Below, one piece after another: positions 5,576 to 13,633 of a stretch of 19,333 bases of DNA. The DNA is from Methanosphaera sp. GTDB lineage: Archaea; Methanobacteriota; Methanobacteria; Methanobacteriales; Methanobacteriaceae. Location of the stretch: assembly GCA_017430835.1 (NCBI GenBank), contig JAFRMD010000073.1:1-19333 (forward strand), read 5' to 3'. Within the stretch, counting starts at the first letter, position 1. Every line of letters begins with the position of its first letter. Below the pieces are notes generated by a model. The model had not been told where the DNA came from and did not search any database. It saw nothing but the letters and a program-made list of their open reading frames with translations. A program made the translations under genes and the position numbers.

Positions 5576-7510
5576 TTATTCATCATCACTGCTTTCCATT
5601 ATAGCAATATTCAATCTTAAGAGATCTTTTGTCTCTGCCAGTTTCTGTAATGCTTCCAGGTTATCTTCCTTATTTATCTTTAAATCCTCAAGTTCTATGT
5701 CATTATATGCCTTTACATATAACTCTATTAAATCATAATCCTCATTTATCACATCAAACAGTTGCATGTAATTATCCATTTCGAATTTTATAGGAAGCAG
5801 ATTTTTTTTATCCTCTGCTAGTTTATATTCATTTAACTGACAAATCATAGCCTTTAACATTTGTATGAGAAACTCCTTGTCTCCCTGTATGTTTCTTGAT
5901 GTTAATAGATTGTTCAATAGTAACTGATTATATATAGCATAGTCGTTTTGACTTATTGCAGTAGTTTCTATGTTCTGTATGTAATTTTCCACTATTTCAT
6001 CTTTTTTATTGTCTGCTATGTTGTCATTGTAGTATTTCTTGAACTTGTAGTAGTCAAATCCCGTAAGGTTTGAAGAGTAAAGATTAGTTATAGGGTTTTG
6101 TTTATAGTGCCTTCTTCCCTTCTTGGTTATCTTATAGACATATTCATCATAGTTGTCGTTTTGTTTCTGTTCAATGTAGTCGTTTTCCAAGAGATAATCC
6201 AATACAAGACCATCCTTTATGTGATGTATATCCTCCATATTTATTAACAGTGGCTCGTTCTGGTACATGTCTATTAATCCTAGTGCTTCATTTGCGGCTA
6301 CCTCAAACTGTGCATCAAAGACTTCTCCAACATCATATACATCGGTGTCTATAGACTCAAGGAAGCTAACCTCAAGTTGTGTCTTTTCATCTATTTCTCG
6401 TTCTTGAATATCATCATCAGTTGTTTGTTCATCAGCATCCTTATAGAAGTTGTATCCACAGATTTCACATGTTTCAAGGCTATATGCTACTTCACCTTCA
6501 CAGTAAGGACATACCCCCTCTGTGTCATCCTCCCCTGCCAGTGCATCTGCATCAGGGTTTAAGAGAAGATACTCAAATCTTCTTCTGATGGTGTTAGGAA
6601 GTATTTCCCCATCATCCAGGGCTTGCTGTATCTTACTTCTTATTTTTTGTCCATCATCCTCTGTTAGGCCATGTTCCTCTAGCAGTTCTATCGTATATTC
6701 ATGTAGCATGTCCTCTGTACCTATGAGGTTATCCACGTTAAGGCCGCTGTAGATGTTATTGTATATGATTGTGGATATCTCATATACCCTGTCCCTGTTT
6801 TTATTAATATTTCTTCGTATTTGTCTTAGATAATTCTTGTCAATCTTTTTAAGCTTTGGAACTAGATTGTATTGTTTAACATCATATCTTCTAGGCATAC
6901 TAAAACATACCGTAGACGGCTTCTTGACAAATATCTCATTCACGTCATCAAATATGGTCATGCAGTGTTTGTAGTCATAGACGTTTCCCATTACATTCAA
7001 TCCGAGGTATTTTGAGTCAATCGTATGATATGCCTTTTTAATCTTATTGTTAACAAATACGCTTCCATAGTTATTTATAAACTTGATGTAGGTAAATATC
7101 AGGTTGTCTGCAAATTCAAATGCCAGTCCATTACTGATTAAAATATCAACCACTATTCTTGTAGGCTTTCTTAGAACTACAGTTATGTTTGGTGTTTGCA
7201 GGAGGTTAATAATCTGGTATAGGAAGATCTTATTTGACCTGAACTCCGGCAGTACATAAAACTCATTTATACATACCAGTACATTGTTGTCAAATATGGT
7301 ATCGGTCGTGTAGAATCCTACAACCTTATTGTCATAGGTCAGTTCGAAGAATGTTGAAAAATCAGGGTATTCTATGATATATTCTTCATCCACTATGGAC
7401 TCATAGATATAGCCATATTCCTTTTCTAGAAATTCCATTAATCCGCCGTCAATCTCATCTTTCATAAAGCTCTTAAACTTCTGATTTTCACGTTCAATAT
7501 ACTCTGTCAT
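5576..7510 (-). CDS. Uncharacterised protein: GNAT-like N-terminus, zinc ribbon, winged-helix-like segment
   Basis: This 644-aa soluble, acidic protein has no signal peptide or membrane segment. Residues about 55-145 look like a divergent GNAT acetyltransferase fold: VVGFYTTDTIF, then INEFYVLPEFRSNKIF where the acetyl-CoA loop would be. The expected glycines of R-x-x-G-x-G/A are replaced by K94 and F96, so catalysis is doubtful. Residues 334-351 hold CPYC (334/337) and CEIC (348/351), a zinc ribbon, followed by a strongly acidic linker. Residues about 425-470 (LDYLLENDYIEQ... VYKITKKGRRHY) read like a winged helix. The C-terminal 170 residues are helical and acidic. ATG 7510 has no clear ribosome site, and a TATA-like TTTTATAAA (7535-7545) lies just upstream, so the mRNA may be nearly leaderless. 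It is monocistronic. A DNA- or RNA-associated regulatory role is inferred from the domain types. Confidence 0.9.
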   Translation of the reverse strand: MTEYIERENQKFKSFMKDEIDGGLMEFLEKEYGYIYESIVDEEYIIEYPDFSTFFELTYDNKVVGFYTTDTIFDNNVLVCINEFYVLPEFRSNKIFLYQIINLLQTPNITVVLRKPTRIVVDILISNGLAFEFADNLIFTYIKFINNYGSVFVNNKIKKAYHTIDSKYLGLNVMGNVYDYKHCMTIFDDVNEIFVKKPSTVCFSMPRRYDVKQYNLVPKLKKIDKNYLRQIRRNINKNRDRVYEISTIIYNNIYSGLNVDNLIGTEDMLHEYTIELLEEHGLTEDDGQKIRSKIQQALDDGEILPNTIRRRFEYLLLNPDADALAGEDDTEGVCPYCEGEVAYSLETCEICGYNFYKDADEQTTDDDIQEREIDEKTQLEVSFLESIDTDVYDVGEVFDAQFEVAANEALGLIDMYQNEPLLINMEDIHHIKDGLVLDYLLENDYIEQKQNDNYDEYVYKITKKGRRHYKQNPITNLYSSNLTGFDYYKFKKYYNDNIADNKKDEIVENYIQNIETTAISQNDYAIYNQLLLNNLLTSRNIQGDKEFLIQMLKAMICQLNEYKLAEDKKNLLPIKFEMDNYMQLFDVINEDYDLIELYVKAYNDIELEDLKINKEDNLEALQKLAETKDLLRLNIAIMESSDDE

Positions 7511-7533
7511 AATAATCTAAAATCCCAATTGTT

Positions 7534-7546
7534 TTTTTATAAAATG
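7534..7546 (-). promoter_or_regulatory. TATA-like box of the 644-aa gene
   Basis: On the minus strand CATTTTATAAAAA is centred about 30 nt before ATG 7510. At the usual archaeal distance the RNA would start within a few bases of the start codon, consistent with the missing Shine-Dalgarno site. Confidence 0.45.
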
Positions 7547-7770
7547 AATAATGAATTTGATAATCATTTAAATTCAAATAATCAAAATTTATATTTTATC
7601 TAAATATAGTATACATTTATTTATCTAATTAATGATTAATAAAGGCTATCTACTAGAAAATAAGAAAAGAGGAAGTTACTCTAAAACAATTTGGATTTCA
7701 TCCACAATAGCTACACGTGAATGGGAAAGTTGAAAAAAGGGGAATATGAATCAGGACCACTTCAACATTA

Positions 7771-7806
7771 AAACAAAAAAAGAGTAAAGAGATATGATAA
7801 TCTCTT
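7771..7806 (-). terminator. Terminator of the 1436-aa adhesin gene
   Basis: On the minus strand AAGAGAT (7806-7800) and ATCTCTT (7793-7787) form a perfect 7-bp hairpin with a 6-nt loop, 14 nt after the stop codon. It is followed by TACTCTTTTTTTG (T7 at 7781-7775). A second C-run/T-run (CCCCTTTTTTC) follows near 7744-7734. Confidence 0.65.
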
Positions 7807-7820
7807 AAAAATAAAATAGA

Positions 7821-10800
7821 TTAATTTACAGTTAATGTTTGCACATCTTCAAGCTTATAATCACTTGATGTGTAAACGGCAGTTAAGTTATAAACACCAG
7901 CTTTCATATTTTCAGGTAAATCATAGTCTACGGTTACTTCACCGTTAGAGTTAACCTTAGCATAGATTACCTTACCGTTAGCATCTTTAACTGTTTTACC
8001 GTTTATTTTAAATACAACCTTTCCGGTGGTTATCAGCGTGTCACCCATTGCCACTTTAGCCTTAAGAGTAATGCTGGAACCAGCAGATACTGCCTCTTCA
8101 AGTGGAGTAATGGTAAGTGTTGGAGCTGTCGGTGCTACGGTTTGTGTAATACTAGTGTTTGCCTTGTTGTATTTAGCATTACCAGTATATGTTGCTGTAA
8201 TGTTAACTTCTTTTCCGGACATGTCCAACGGTACTTCATAGGTTGCTGTTGCTACACCATCAACAACTTTGGCATACACCACCTTACCGTTTGCATCTTT
8301 AACTGTTTTACCGTTTACTTTAAATGTCACTTTACCACCGTTGAAGTTATTTCCCATCTGATCTGTTACTTTAGCTGTTAGTGTTACTGTTTTGCCTGCT
8401 GTTAGTTCGATTTCTTCTATTGTCAGTACTGTTCTTGCTTCTTCTATGCTGATTGTTGTTGGGTCACTACTTGCATTTAGTCCATCGCTTGTTGGGAAGT
8501 ATGTTGCTGATATATAACTGGTTTCTATTTCTGTAAATGTGAGGTTTGTTGTTGCTATTCCATCTGTTACGGTTATATTTTCAAAGTATACAAAACCGCT
8601 AGTTCCTTTTCTGATTGATACATATCCACCATTTACTGGGTTGTCATATTCATCAACCACATAGATTCTTACTTCTGTTGTGCTGTTGACGAGTATTATC
8701 TTTGGTATTTCAAAGGTTGTTCTTGTAGTTATTGTATTGTCCTGTATTATATTAAATTTTTCAGGATTTGTGGTTATGCTGTCTGATCCGTATCCTGTAC
8801 TGGATGTGAGTTTATTGAATCTTATCATGGCATTACTGTCTTCTGTACTTATGGTTTTGTCAGTTTTTTCTATGTCATTGGTTTTAATGATGTTGTTTTC
8901 GATTGTGATACTGTTTGAGTCTTGTTGTATTCTTATTCCTATACTTGCCGGTTGTATTTCTTCGGTTACACTATTTAATGGTTGGGATGAGTTATCATTT
9001 ATTATTATGGTATTCTTTGTTACCTGGCTGTTTGGGCTGTGTGCATATCCTATTCCCATGGATTTTACTCCGGTGAGGATGATATTGTTTTGGGTTATGT
9101 CTGTATTGCTTGATGTGTATATTTCTATTCCATAGTTTACTGCTCCATTTATGGTGATGTTGTTTTCCTGTATATTGTTGTTGATGGATGTTTCTCCTCC
9201 CTGGCTTGTTATGATTATTCCGTAGCTTATGGCTGCTTCATCGACTGGTGTATCATTTAAGCATGTTAGGTTTATGTTGTTGTATGCTATATTGTTGTCT
9301 TGTGCACCGTTTCCTACTTGTATTCCGTCGGTGTATCGGTATCCTGTAGCTGTGATGTTGTTGTATATTATTTGGTTGTTTTTTACTGAATCTAATGTGT
9401 TTATTCCATAGACGAATCTGGAGCCGGTTACTTCTATGTTGTTGTATTGTATTTTATTGTTTTTGCCTTGTGGTGCTGTAATTGCTTCTATTGTTCCGAA
9501 TTGGGCTAATTCTGAGTCTGTACTGTTTTGTACTGTGATATTATTATATTCGATTGTGGATGTGTCTGTGTTTATTGATAGTATTGCTTGGGTGTTTGCT
9601 ATTGATGCTCCGCTTCCATATGTTATGTCTCTTGCAGGTCCTGTTACATTAATTGTGTTGTTTGTGATAATGGTGTTTTTGCTGTTTAAGTCTTTTATTG
9701 CTGCTGTAAGTCCATTGCTGTTGTATTGTGTCAGTATGTTGTTTCTTATTAGGTTGTTGTTTCCTTCAGTGCTTATTATGTAGCTGCTTGTATCTGTGTT
9801 GTTTATGGTCATGTTTTGTATTGTTGTATCGTTTGCTTCTATTTTGAATGAGGTGTTGGTGAATGTTGCATTTGTTCCGTCAAATACGAGTGAATTTGTA
9901 TTTGAAGATATTTCTCCTAGATTTGTGAAATTTCCTTGGAATAATAGTCTGGTATTTGCTTGTATTCCTATAAGTTCTCCTTCAAATAAGTTTTTATTAA
10001 TGTTTTCTGGGGTGATTATTTTATCTGTCACCACCATTGGATTGAGTACTAATAATTTACTTCTGGTATTTGTGATTGTTGGTCTAACATATATGATCAT
10101 TGTGTCCTCAGGTACGGTTAAAGTATATTCTGTGCTGTTGGTTATAATGTTTTCACCGGATATATACCAGTTGTATTGTGTTTTTTCTAGTAGGTTTTCG
10201 TCATAGCATTCAGGGTTAAGTAGTTGAACATTTGCCTTAAGGGTAATTTCATCTCCGGCAAATACTTTGAGTGGATCAACTACTATTAAGTTGTCAAAGT
10301 CTATTGTTGAATTATTGTATATGTTATCATGAATGATTAGGTCTCCAAAGGTTACACCGGGATTATTTTTATAATATGCGGATATTTCACAGAGTATTGT
10401 TTCTGAGGCTGATTTCATATCATTAAATGTATTATTATATATTTCTGCCCTACATGTATTTTTTATATCTTCAAGATAAATTGCTGCTGCTTTTTGATTT
10501 GTGCTACAGTTTATAAATGTGTTATTTGAAATAACTGTATTTCCAAGGCCCTTTATTACTACAGTACCGTAACCATTGGTATGATAATCATGCCATTCCC
10601 AATCACCTACAATCTGTCCTTCAATAGCATCAATAGAGTTATTTTCAAAAAGGTTATTGGAAATATTTGCTGATGAACCGGTAGCGGATATTGCAACTCC
10701 ATTATAATAATTCCATGCATCATTGGCAGTCATGGAATTGTTTATGAATTCACAATTTGTTACATTACCATTAGAAAAACGTAAGGTTCCATAACCATTT

Positions 10801-12131
10801 CCTACACTGTTATTAATGAATTTGGAATTGGATACATTTACATTAACCGCACTAACAAGACGTGTATCATAACCGTTATTGGTAAAATTACAGTTATCAA
10901 TTATTAAATTGTCCACATTAGTTATAGCTCTTGTCTGATTATTAAATGTTGAATTATAAGCTTTAACATCAGCACCGGGATATGCTATTAGAAATATTTG
11001 ACTGTTGGTAAATGTTGAATTAATTATAGTGGTATGTGATGGAATATTCTTTTGGGATAATATTAATCCGATTGATCCATCCCATTCAACATTGCTAATG
11101 GTTAAATTACCCTGATTGCTTATTCCATTTGGTCTGGTAAGGCATTTATCAATGATAAGATTTCCAGCATTATTCGTGGTACAGTTTAATGTACAATTGA
11201 TAATGGTAAGATTACCATTATTTGTAAAATTTCCAATTGTATAATATTCCATACCATAAGATGACTTCCAGTATCCTAAGTTTATAATAGAATTAATAAT
11301 TGTCATGTTTGCATAATTATTTATTTTATCAAATTCTAAGGTTGTGTTTTCAATAATTTTATTGTTATAAAAGGTTCCTTTTTGTTCTAGGAATTCATAA
11401 TATCCTGTATTGTTTGTATATACATTACTATCGGCTGTGATATTTAAATTTTCTCCAATTATTGAGTTATCATCTATTATTATGTTTCCCTTATTTGATA
11501 TTGAACAGTTTATTGTGGAATTAATAAATGTTAAAGTTTTATCCGCCCTATTTGTTATTGTCTCATTAATTGTTACATTGTTTAAAGTTAAATTGTTCAC
11601 ATAATTCTGTAATCTATGAGTGATTATGGCATTATTAATAGTTATGTTACATTCGTTGTTAAACCGTACATATCTTGTTGTTGGATTGGCACTTAATGTT
11701 TGGTTGTTTGCGTTAATGATGATGTTTGGTGTTTTTGTTCCAGCATTTAAAACAGTGTTTGCTGTAATCTGGTATGTTCCGGGGTTTAGGTTGATTATGT
11801 ATTCATCATTATCAGCGTCTTGTACTGCACTATTTATTGTGTTTGTTAGTTCGTTATAATTGTTTACTTCAACTGTTTTTGTTGTTGTTTTTATATTTTT
11901 ATTGTTTTTTTCTATAGTCTTTGTATCAAGAGTATTATCGTTACTTGTCGTGGTTATGGGTTCTGTTACTACAGAATCACTAGTTGTATCTGTGACTGTT
12001 GTAACATCACTTACACCATTATCACTAGCTGCTGTACTGGTAGAATCGTCTGCTGCACATACAGCACCTACGGATACAAGTAATGCAAGTAGTGTGACTG
12101 CAAAGAATATTCTTTTAACATTCTTATCCAT
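7821..12131 (-). CDS. Adhesin-like surface protein, beta-helix plus Ig-like repeats (paralogue 1)
   Basis: This 1436-aa exported protein has a signal peptide (MDKNVKRIFFAVTLLAL..., likely cut after AVCA near residue 26), then a Thr/Ser-rich linker to about 90. A first Asn-rich parallel beta-helix (about 90-590) is built of short NxTIxNSxxxN turns. An Ig-like insert (KVFAGDEITLKANV near 619) and a second beta-helix (about 764-1130, e.g. NNLIRNNILT) follow. Three Ig-like domains of about 95 residues (about 1140, 1237 and 1337 to the end) close the protein, the last two sharing GKTVKDANGK. This is the architecture of the adhesin-like proteins abundant in Methanobrevibacter and Methanosphaera, thought to act in attachment at the pseudomurein surface. 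No C-terminal membrane anchor or pseudomurein-binding repeat is seen, so retention is unexplained. ATG 12131 has GGAGAT at 12146-12141 (9-nt spacing). Many N-x-S/T sites could be glycosylated. Confidence 0.93.
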   Translation of the reverse strand: MDKNVKRIFFAVTLLALLVSVGAVCAADDSTSTAASDNGVSDVTTVTDTTSDSVVTEPITTTSNDNTLDTKTIEKNNKNIKTTTKTVEVNNYNELTNTINSAVQDADNDEYIINLNPGTYQITANTVLNAGTKTPNIIINANNQTLSANPTTRYVRFNNECNITINNAIITHRLQNYVNNLTLNNVTINETITNRADKTLTFINSTINCSISNKGNIIIDDNSIIGENLNITADSNVYTNNTGYYEFLEQKGTFYNNKIIENTTLEFDKINNYANMTIINSIINLGYWKSSYGMEYYTIGNFTNNGNLTIINCTLNCTTNNAGNLIIDKCLTRPNGISNQGNLTISNVEWDGSIGLILSQKNIPSHTTIINSTFTNSQIFLIAYPGADVKAYNSTFNNQTRAITNVDNLIIDNCNFTNNGYDTRLVSAVNVNVSNSKFINNSVGNGYGTLRFSNGNVTNCEFINNSMTANDAWNYYNGVAISATGSSANISNNLFENNSIDAIEGQIVGDWEWHDYHTNGYGTVVIKGLGNTVISNNTFINCSTNQKAAAIYLEDIKNTCRAEIYNNTFNDMKSASETILCEISAYYKNNPGVTFGDLIIHDNIYNNSTIDFDNLIVVDPLKVFAGDEITLKANVQLLNPECYDENLLEKTQYNWYISGENIITNSTEYTLTVPEDTMIIYVRPTITNTRSKLLVLNPMVVTDKIITPENINKNLFEGELIGIQANTRLLFQGNFTNLGEISSNTNSLVFDGTNATFTNTSFKIEANDTTIQNMTINNTDTSSYIISTEGNNNLIRNNILTQYNSNGLTAAIKDLNSKNTIITNNTINVTGPARDITYGSGASIANTQAILSINTDTSTIEYNNITVQNSTDSELAQFGTIEAITAPQGKNNKIQYNNIEVTGSRFVYGINTLDSVKNNQIIYNNITATGYRYTDGIQVGNGAQDNNIAYNNINLTCLNDTPVDEAAISYGIIITSQGGETSINNNIQENNITINGAVNYGIEIYTSSNTDITQNNIILTGVKSMGIGYAHSPNSQVTKNTIIINDNSSQPLNSVTEEIQPASIGIRIQQDSNSITIENNIIKTNDIEKTDKTISTEDSNAMIRFNKLTSSTGYGSDSITTNPEKFNIIQDNTITTRTTFEIPKIILVNSTTEVRIYVVDEYDNPVNGGYVSIRKGTSGFVYFENITVTDGIATTNLTFTEIETSYISATYFPTSDGLNASSDPTTISIEEARTVLTIEEIELTAGKTVTLTAKVTDQMGNNFNGGKVTFKVNGKTVKDANGKVVYAKVVDGVATATYEVPLDMSGKEVNITATYTGNAKYNKANTSITQTVAPTAPTLTITPLEEAVSAGSSITLKAKVAMGDTLITTGKVVFKINGKTVKDANGKVIYAKVNSNGEVTVDYDLPENMKAGVYNLTAVYTSSDYKLEDVQTLTVN

Positions 12132-12168
12132 GTTATTTTCATCTCCGTTTTTTTGTATAATTTTTTTT

Positions 12169-12186
12169 GATAATAAAATGTTTATG
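12169..12186 (-). promoter_or_regulatory. Probable TATA region of adhesin paralogue 1
   Basis: The minus strand reads CATAAACATTTTATTAT, nearly the same as the sequence before the second adhesin gene (18232-18246). The common TTTTATTAT is centred about 43 nt before ATG 12131, giving a leader of about 17 nt that just includes the ribosome site. Confidence 0.45.
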
Positions 12187-12781
12187 ATTTGCTTTTATTA
12201 AATAAAAATAGTAAAAATTTTCAGTATTTGTTGTGATATTGTTAAAAACTGTTTTAAACTATTTTAAATATTAACTTGATAATTTTTTAATCATTTTTCG
12301 TAGTTTTTATTTACTATTTAAAAAAATATAAAATTAAATCATAGTAATTTTATCATCGTTTAAATGTTTTATTAATTAATATATTTAACTATATGCTTTT
12401 TATTTAGCATATAAAGATTAGTTTATATGAATTAGTTTATTTAATGGGTGAATTATTTGTAATATTTTATTTAACGGATGATAATTCTTTTTTTATGTAG
12501 TTTTTTATAGGGTTTCATATTTTGATTTAAAGGGGGGGGGGGGTATTTTTAGTTAGAGCTGATTTTATTGGGTTTGAGTAAGATAGATGAAAAATTATTA
12601 GGTTAGCTTTATATATGGCAAATTTTACCCATTTTTCATTTTTGTGTGTTTAGTCTGTTTATCATTTTTTATGTGAATTTTAAAAACAGGTTATGTTGTT
12701 ATTTTGTGGTGTGGGGTGAGTGTAGTGTTATTGGTGAAAATAGTGTGGGTGGGGTTTATATATTTTGGGTTTATCTTTTTT
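12187..12781. other. Long AT-rich region between adhesin 1 and an adhesin remnant
   Basis: No credible gene is seen. The part from 12187 to 12531 is plain AT-rich sequence. A 12-nt G run lies at 12532-12543. From about 12700 to 12781 the minus strand becomes A/C-rich, like the 3' trailer of the adhesin remnant. An open frame on the plus strand (12646-12846) is Val/Leu/Cys-rich junk antisense to that remnant. Confidence 0.4.
12532..12543. repeat. Homopolymeric G12/C12 tract upstream of adhesin 1
   Basis: Twelve consecutive G on the plus strand (C on the coding strand of the adhesin), 401 bp before ATG 12131. Such a run is out of place in this AT-rich sequence. A matching G11 tract precedes adhesin 2 at almost the same distance. 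Tracts of this length are typical slipped-strand sites, but this one lies far from the predicted core promoter. Confidence 0.95.
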
Positions 12782-12958
12782 TTATGTTATTGTTAGTTTT
12801 ATTGTTTTGTTTAGTCCGTTGTAGTAGTTGTTGTTGCCTGTTTTGATTGTTAGGTTGTATATTCCTTTTTTGAGTTTTAGTGGTATTTTAGTGTCGAGTA
12901 TTCAGTTGGTTATTTTTGGTGTTGTGTCATGTTTTAAAATAAGCAGAGTAAATATATG
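12782..12958 (-). pseudogene. Decayed C-terminal Ig-like tail of a third adhesin
   Basis: Reading toward lower coordinates, the frame opens after TAA (12959-12961), meets TGA at 12904-12902, then encodes 39 residues including TKIPLKLKKGIYNLTIKTG and ends KLTIT before TAA at 12784-12782. The K-G-x-Y-N-L-T-I pattern is the last strand pair of an archaeal Ig-like domain as in the adhesins. The TGA falls where a Trp (TGG) would be plausible. There is no start, signal peptide or ribosome site. It lies in the same orientation as both intact adhesin genes. Confidence 0.6.
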
Positions 12959-13042
12959 TTAAAATGAGGTAGTAAGTTAAAAGAGTGTAGGTATATCCGT
13001 ATCCTTAATCGTTTAACTATCGATTGTTTACTGAATTGGAGA

Positions 13043-13138
13043 TTAACCTTTGATTACTATGTATAAGAGAATCGCTTCCCTTATTATTCCAAGTAATAAC
13101 ATTATGCAAGTTAATACTGGTGTGATAACGGAATCCAT
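13043..13138 (-). CDS. 31-aa hydrophobic peptide
   Basis: The ORF begins MDSVITPVLTCIMLLLGIIR, continues with EAILLYIVIKG and stops at 13045-13043, so it could span the membrane once with a central Arg-Glu pair. It is supported by a good ribosome site: GGGGGTGAAA (13150-13141) ends 2 nt before ATG 13138, with GGTGA 4 nt away. A TATA-like TTTTATAG lies upstream near 13204-13211 on the same strand. No family is recognised. A caution: GGGGGTGAAA preceded by A-rich sequence also occurs antisense to the 3' end of the 644-aa gene (5561-5570), where it is no ribosome site. The opposite strand also has an open frame (13059-13166), but its nearest GGAG is 18 nt from its ATG. Confidence 0.4.
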   Translation of the reverse strand: MDSVITPVLTCIMLLLGIIREAILLYIVIKG

Positions 13139-13338
13139 AGTTTCACCCCCATTTTTTCAATATTAGTGTTTTAATAGATAATTGCACATGGAAACAATTT
13201 TTCTATAAAACAATAGAGGATCTTCATCTATACCTACAATATATTATTTTATAGTAATAAATTATTAAATTTTATGAAATGGTTAAAAAAAGTCTCTTAT
13301 AATAAAATAGATAAATATTTAAAATTAGTTTTTATAAA

Positions 13339-13381
13339 ATGTTATGTTAAAAGAATCTATTAAAGATTCTAACAATAACAT
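13339..13381. other. Long imperfect stem-loop of unknown role
   Basis: ATGTTAT (13339-13345), GTT (13346-13348) and AGAATC (13352-13357) pair with GATTCT (13365-13370), AAC (13371-13373) and ATAACAT (13375-13381): 16 bp interrupted by short bulges, with a 7-nt loop. T-rich sequence follows on either strand. It could be a second terminator for adhesin 2 or a leader element for the 31-aa ORF. Confidence 0.4.
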
Positions 13382-13560
13382 TTTCCATGTTTTTACTATG
13401 CTTCCGTTATCAACTGAAAGTCACTAGCATGAGTAATATTATTTATCTTATTAGTATATATACTTATCTTAAAATAAATTCCAGTCATTATAAAATAAAA
13501 TCATTAAGAGGCTGTTTTCATGTTAATAAATCAAGAAAGCATAAAAAGAATAAAATAGTA

Positions 13561-13586
13561 ATGGAAGTATATGAGATTACTTCCAT
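13561..13586 (-). terminator. Terminator of the 1515-aa adhesin gene
   Basis: ATGGAAGTA (13561-13569) pairs perfectly with TACTTCCAT (13578-13586): 9 bp with an 8-nt loop, 47 nt after the adhesin stop. On the minus strand it is followed by T-rich TTACTATTTTATTCTTTTT. On the plus strand ATTTTTTTG follows, so it could work in both directions. Confidence 0.6.
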
Positions 13587-13633
13587 CCTACATTTTTTTG
13601 AGGTTTAGTTATTTACTTGTAATTTATTTACTT

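Larger units (their letters stand above)
13139..13633. other. Intergenic region between the small peptide and adhesin 2
   Basis: It holds the ribosome site and possible promoter of the 31-aa ORF (13139-13215) and two hairpins, at 13339-13381 and 13561-13586. A 73-codon open frame on the plus strand (13387-13608) has no ribosome site, runs through the terminator hairpin and looks random. No RNA gene is recognised. Confidence 0.4.

Noticed and set aside
7632..7733. 33-codon plus-strand ORF with a basic, protein-like translation (…NKKRGSYSKTIW…)
   Set aside because: It has no ribosome site and no recognised homologue. A TATA-like AAATATAG about 27 nt upstream would allow a leaderless mRNA, but that alone is too weak, and the ORF lies in the trailer of the adhesin gene. 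It may be a remnant.
8680..10206. Several long plus-strand open frames antisense to the adhesin genes (also 11410-12201 and 14268-17027)
   Set aside because: They are Val/Leu/Ile-rich shadows created by the Asn/Thr-rich codons of the real minus-strand genes. None has a ribosome site or domain.
13387..13608. 73-codon plus-strand ORF between the 31-aa peptide and adhesin 2
   Set aside because: There is no ribosome site, it has random-looking composition, and it runs through the bidirectional terminator hairpin at 13561-13586.
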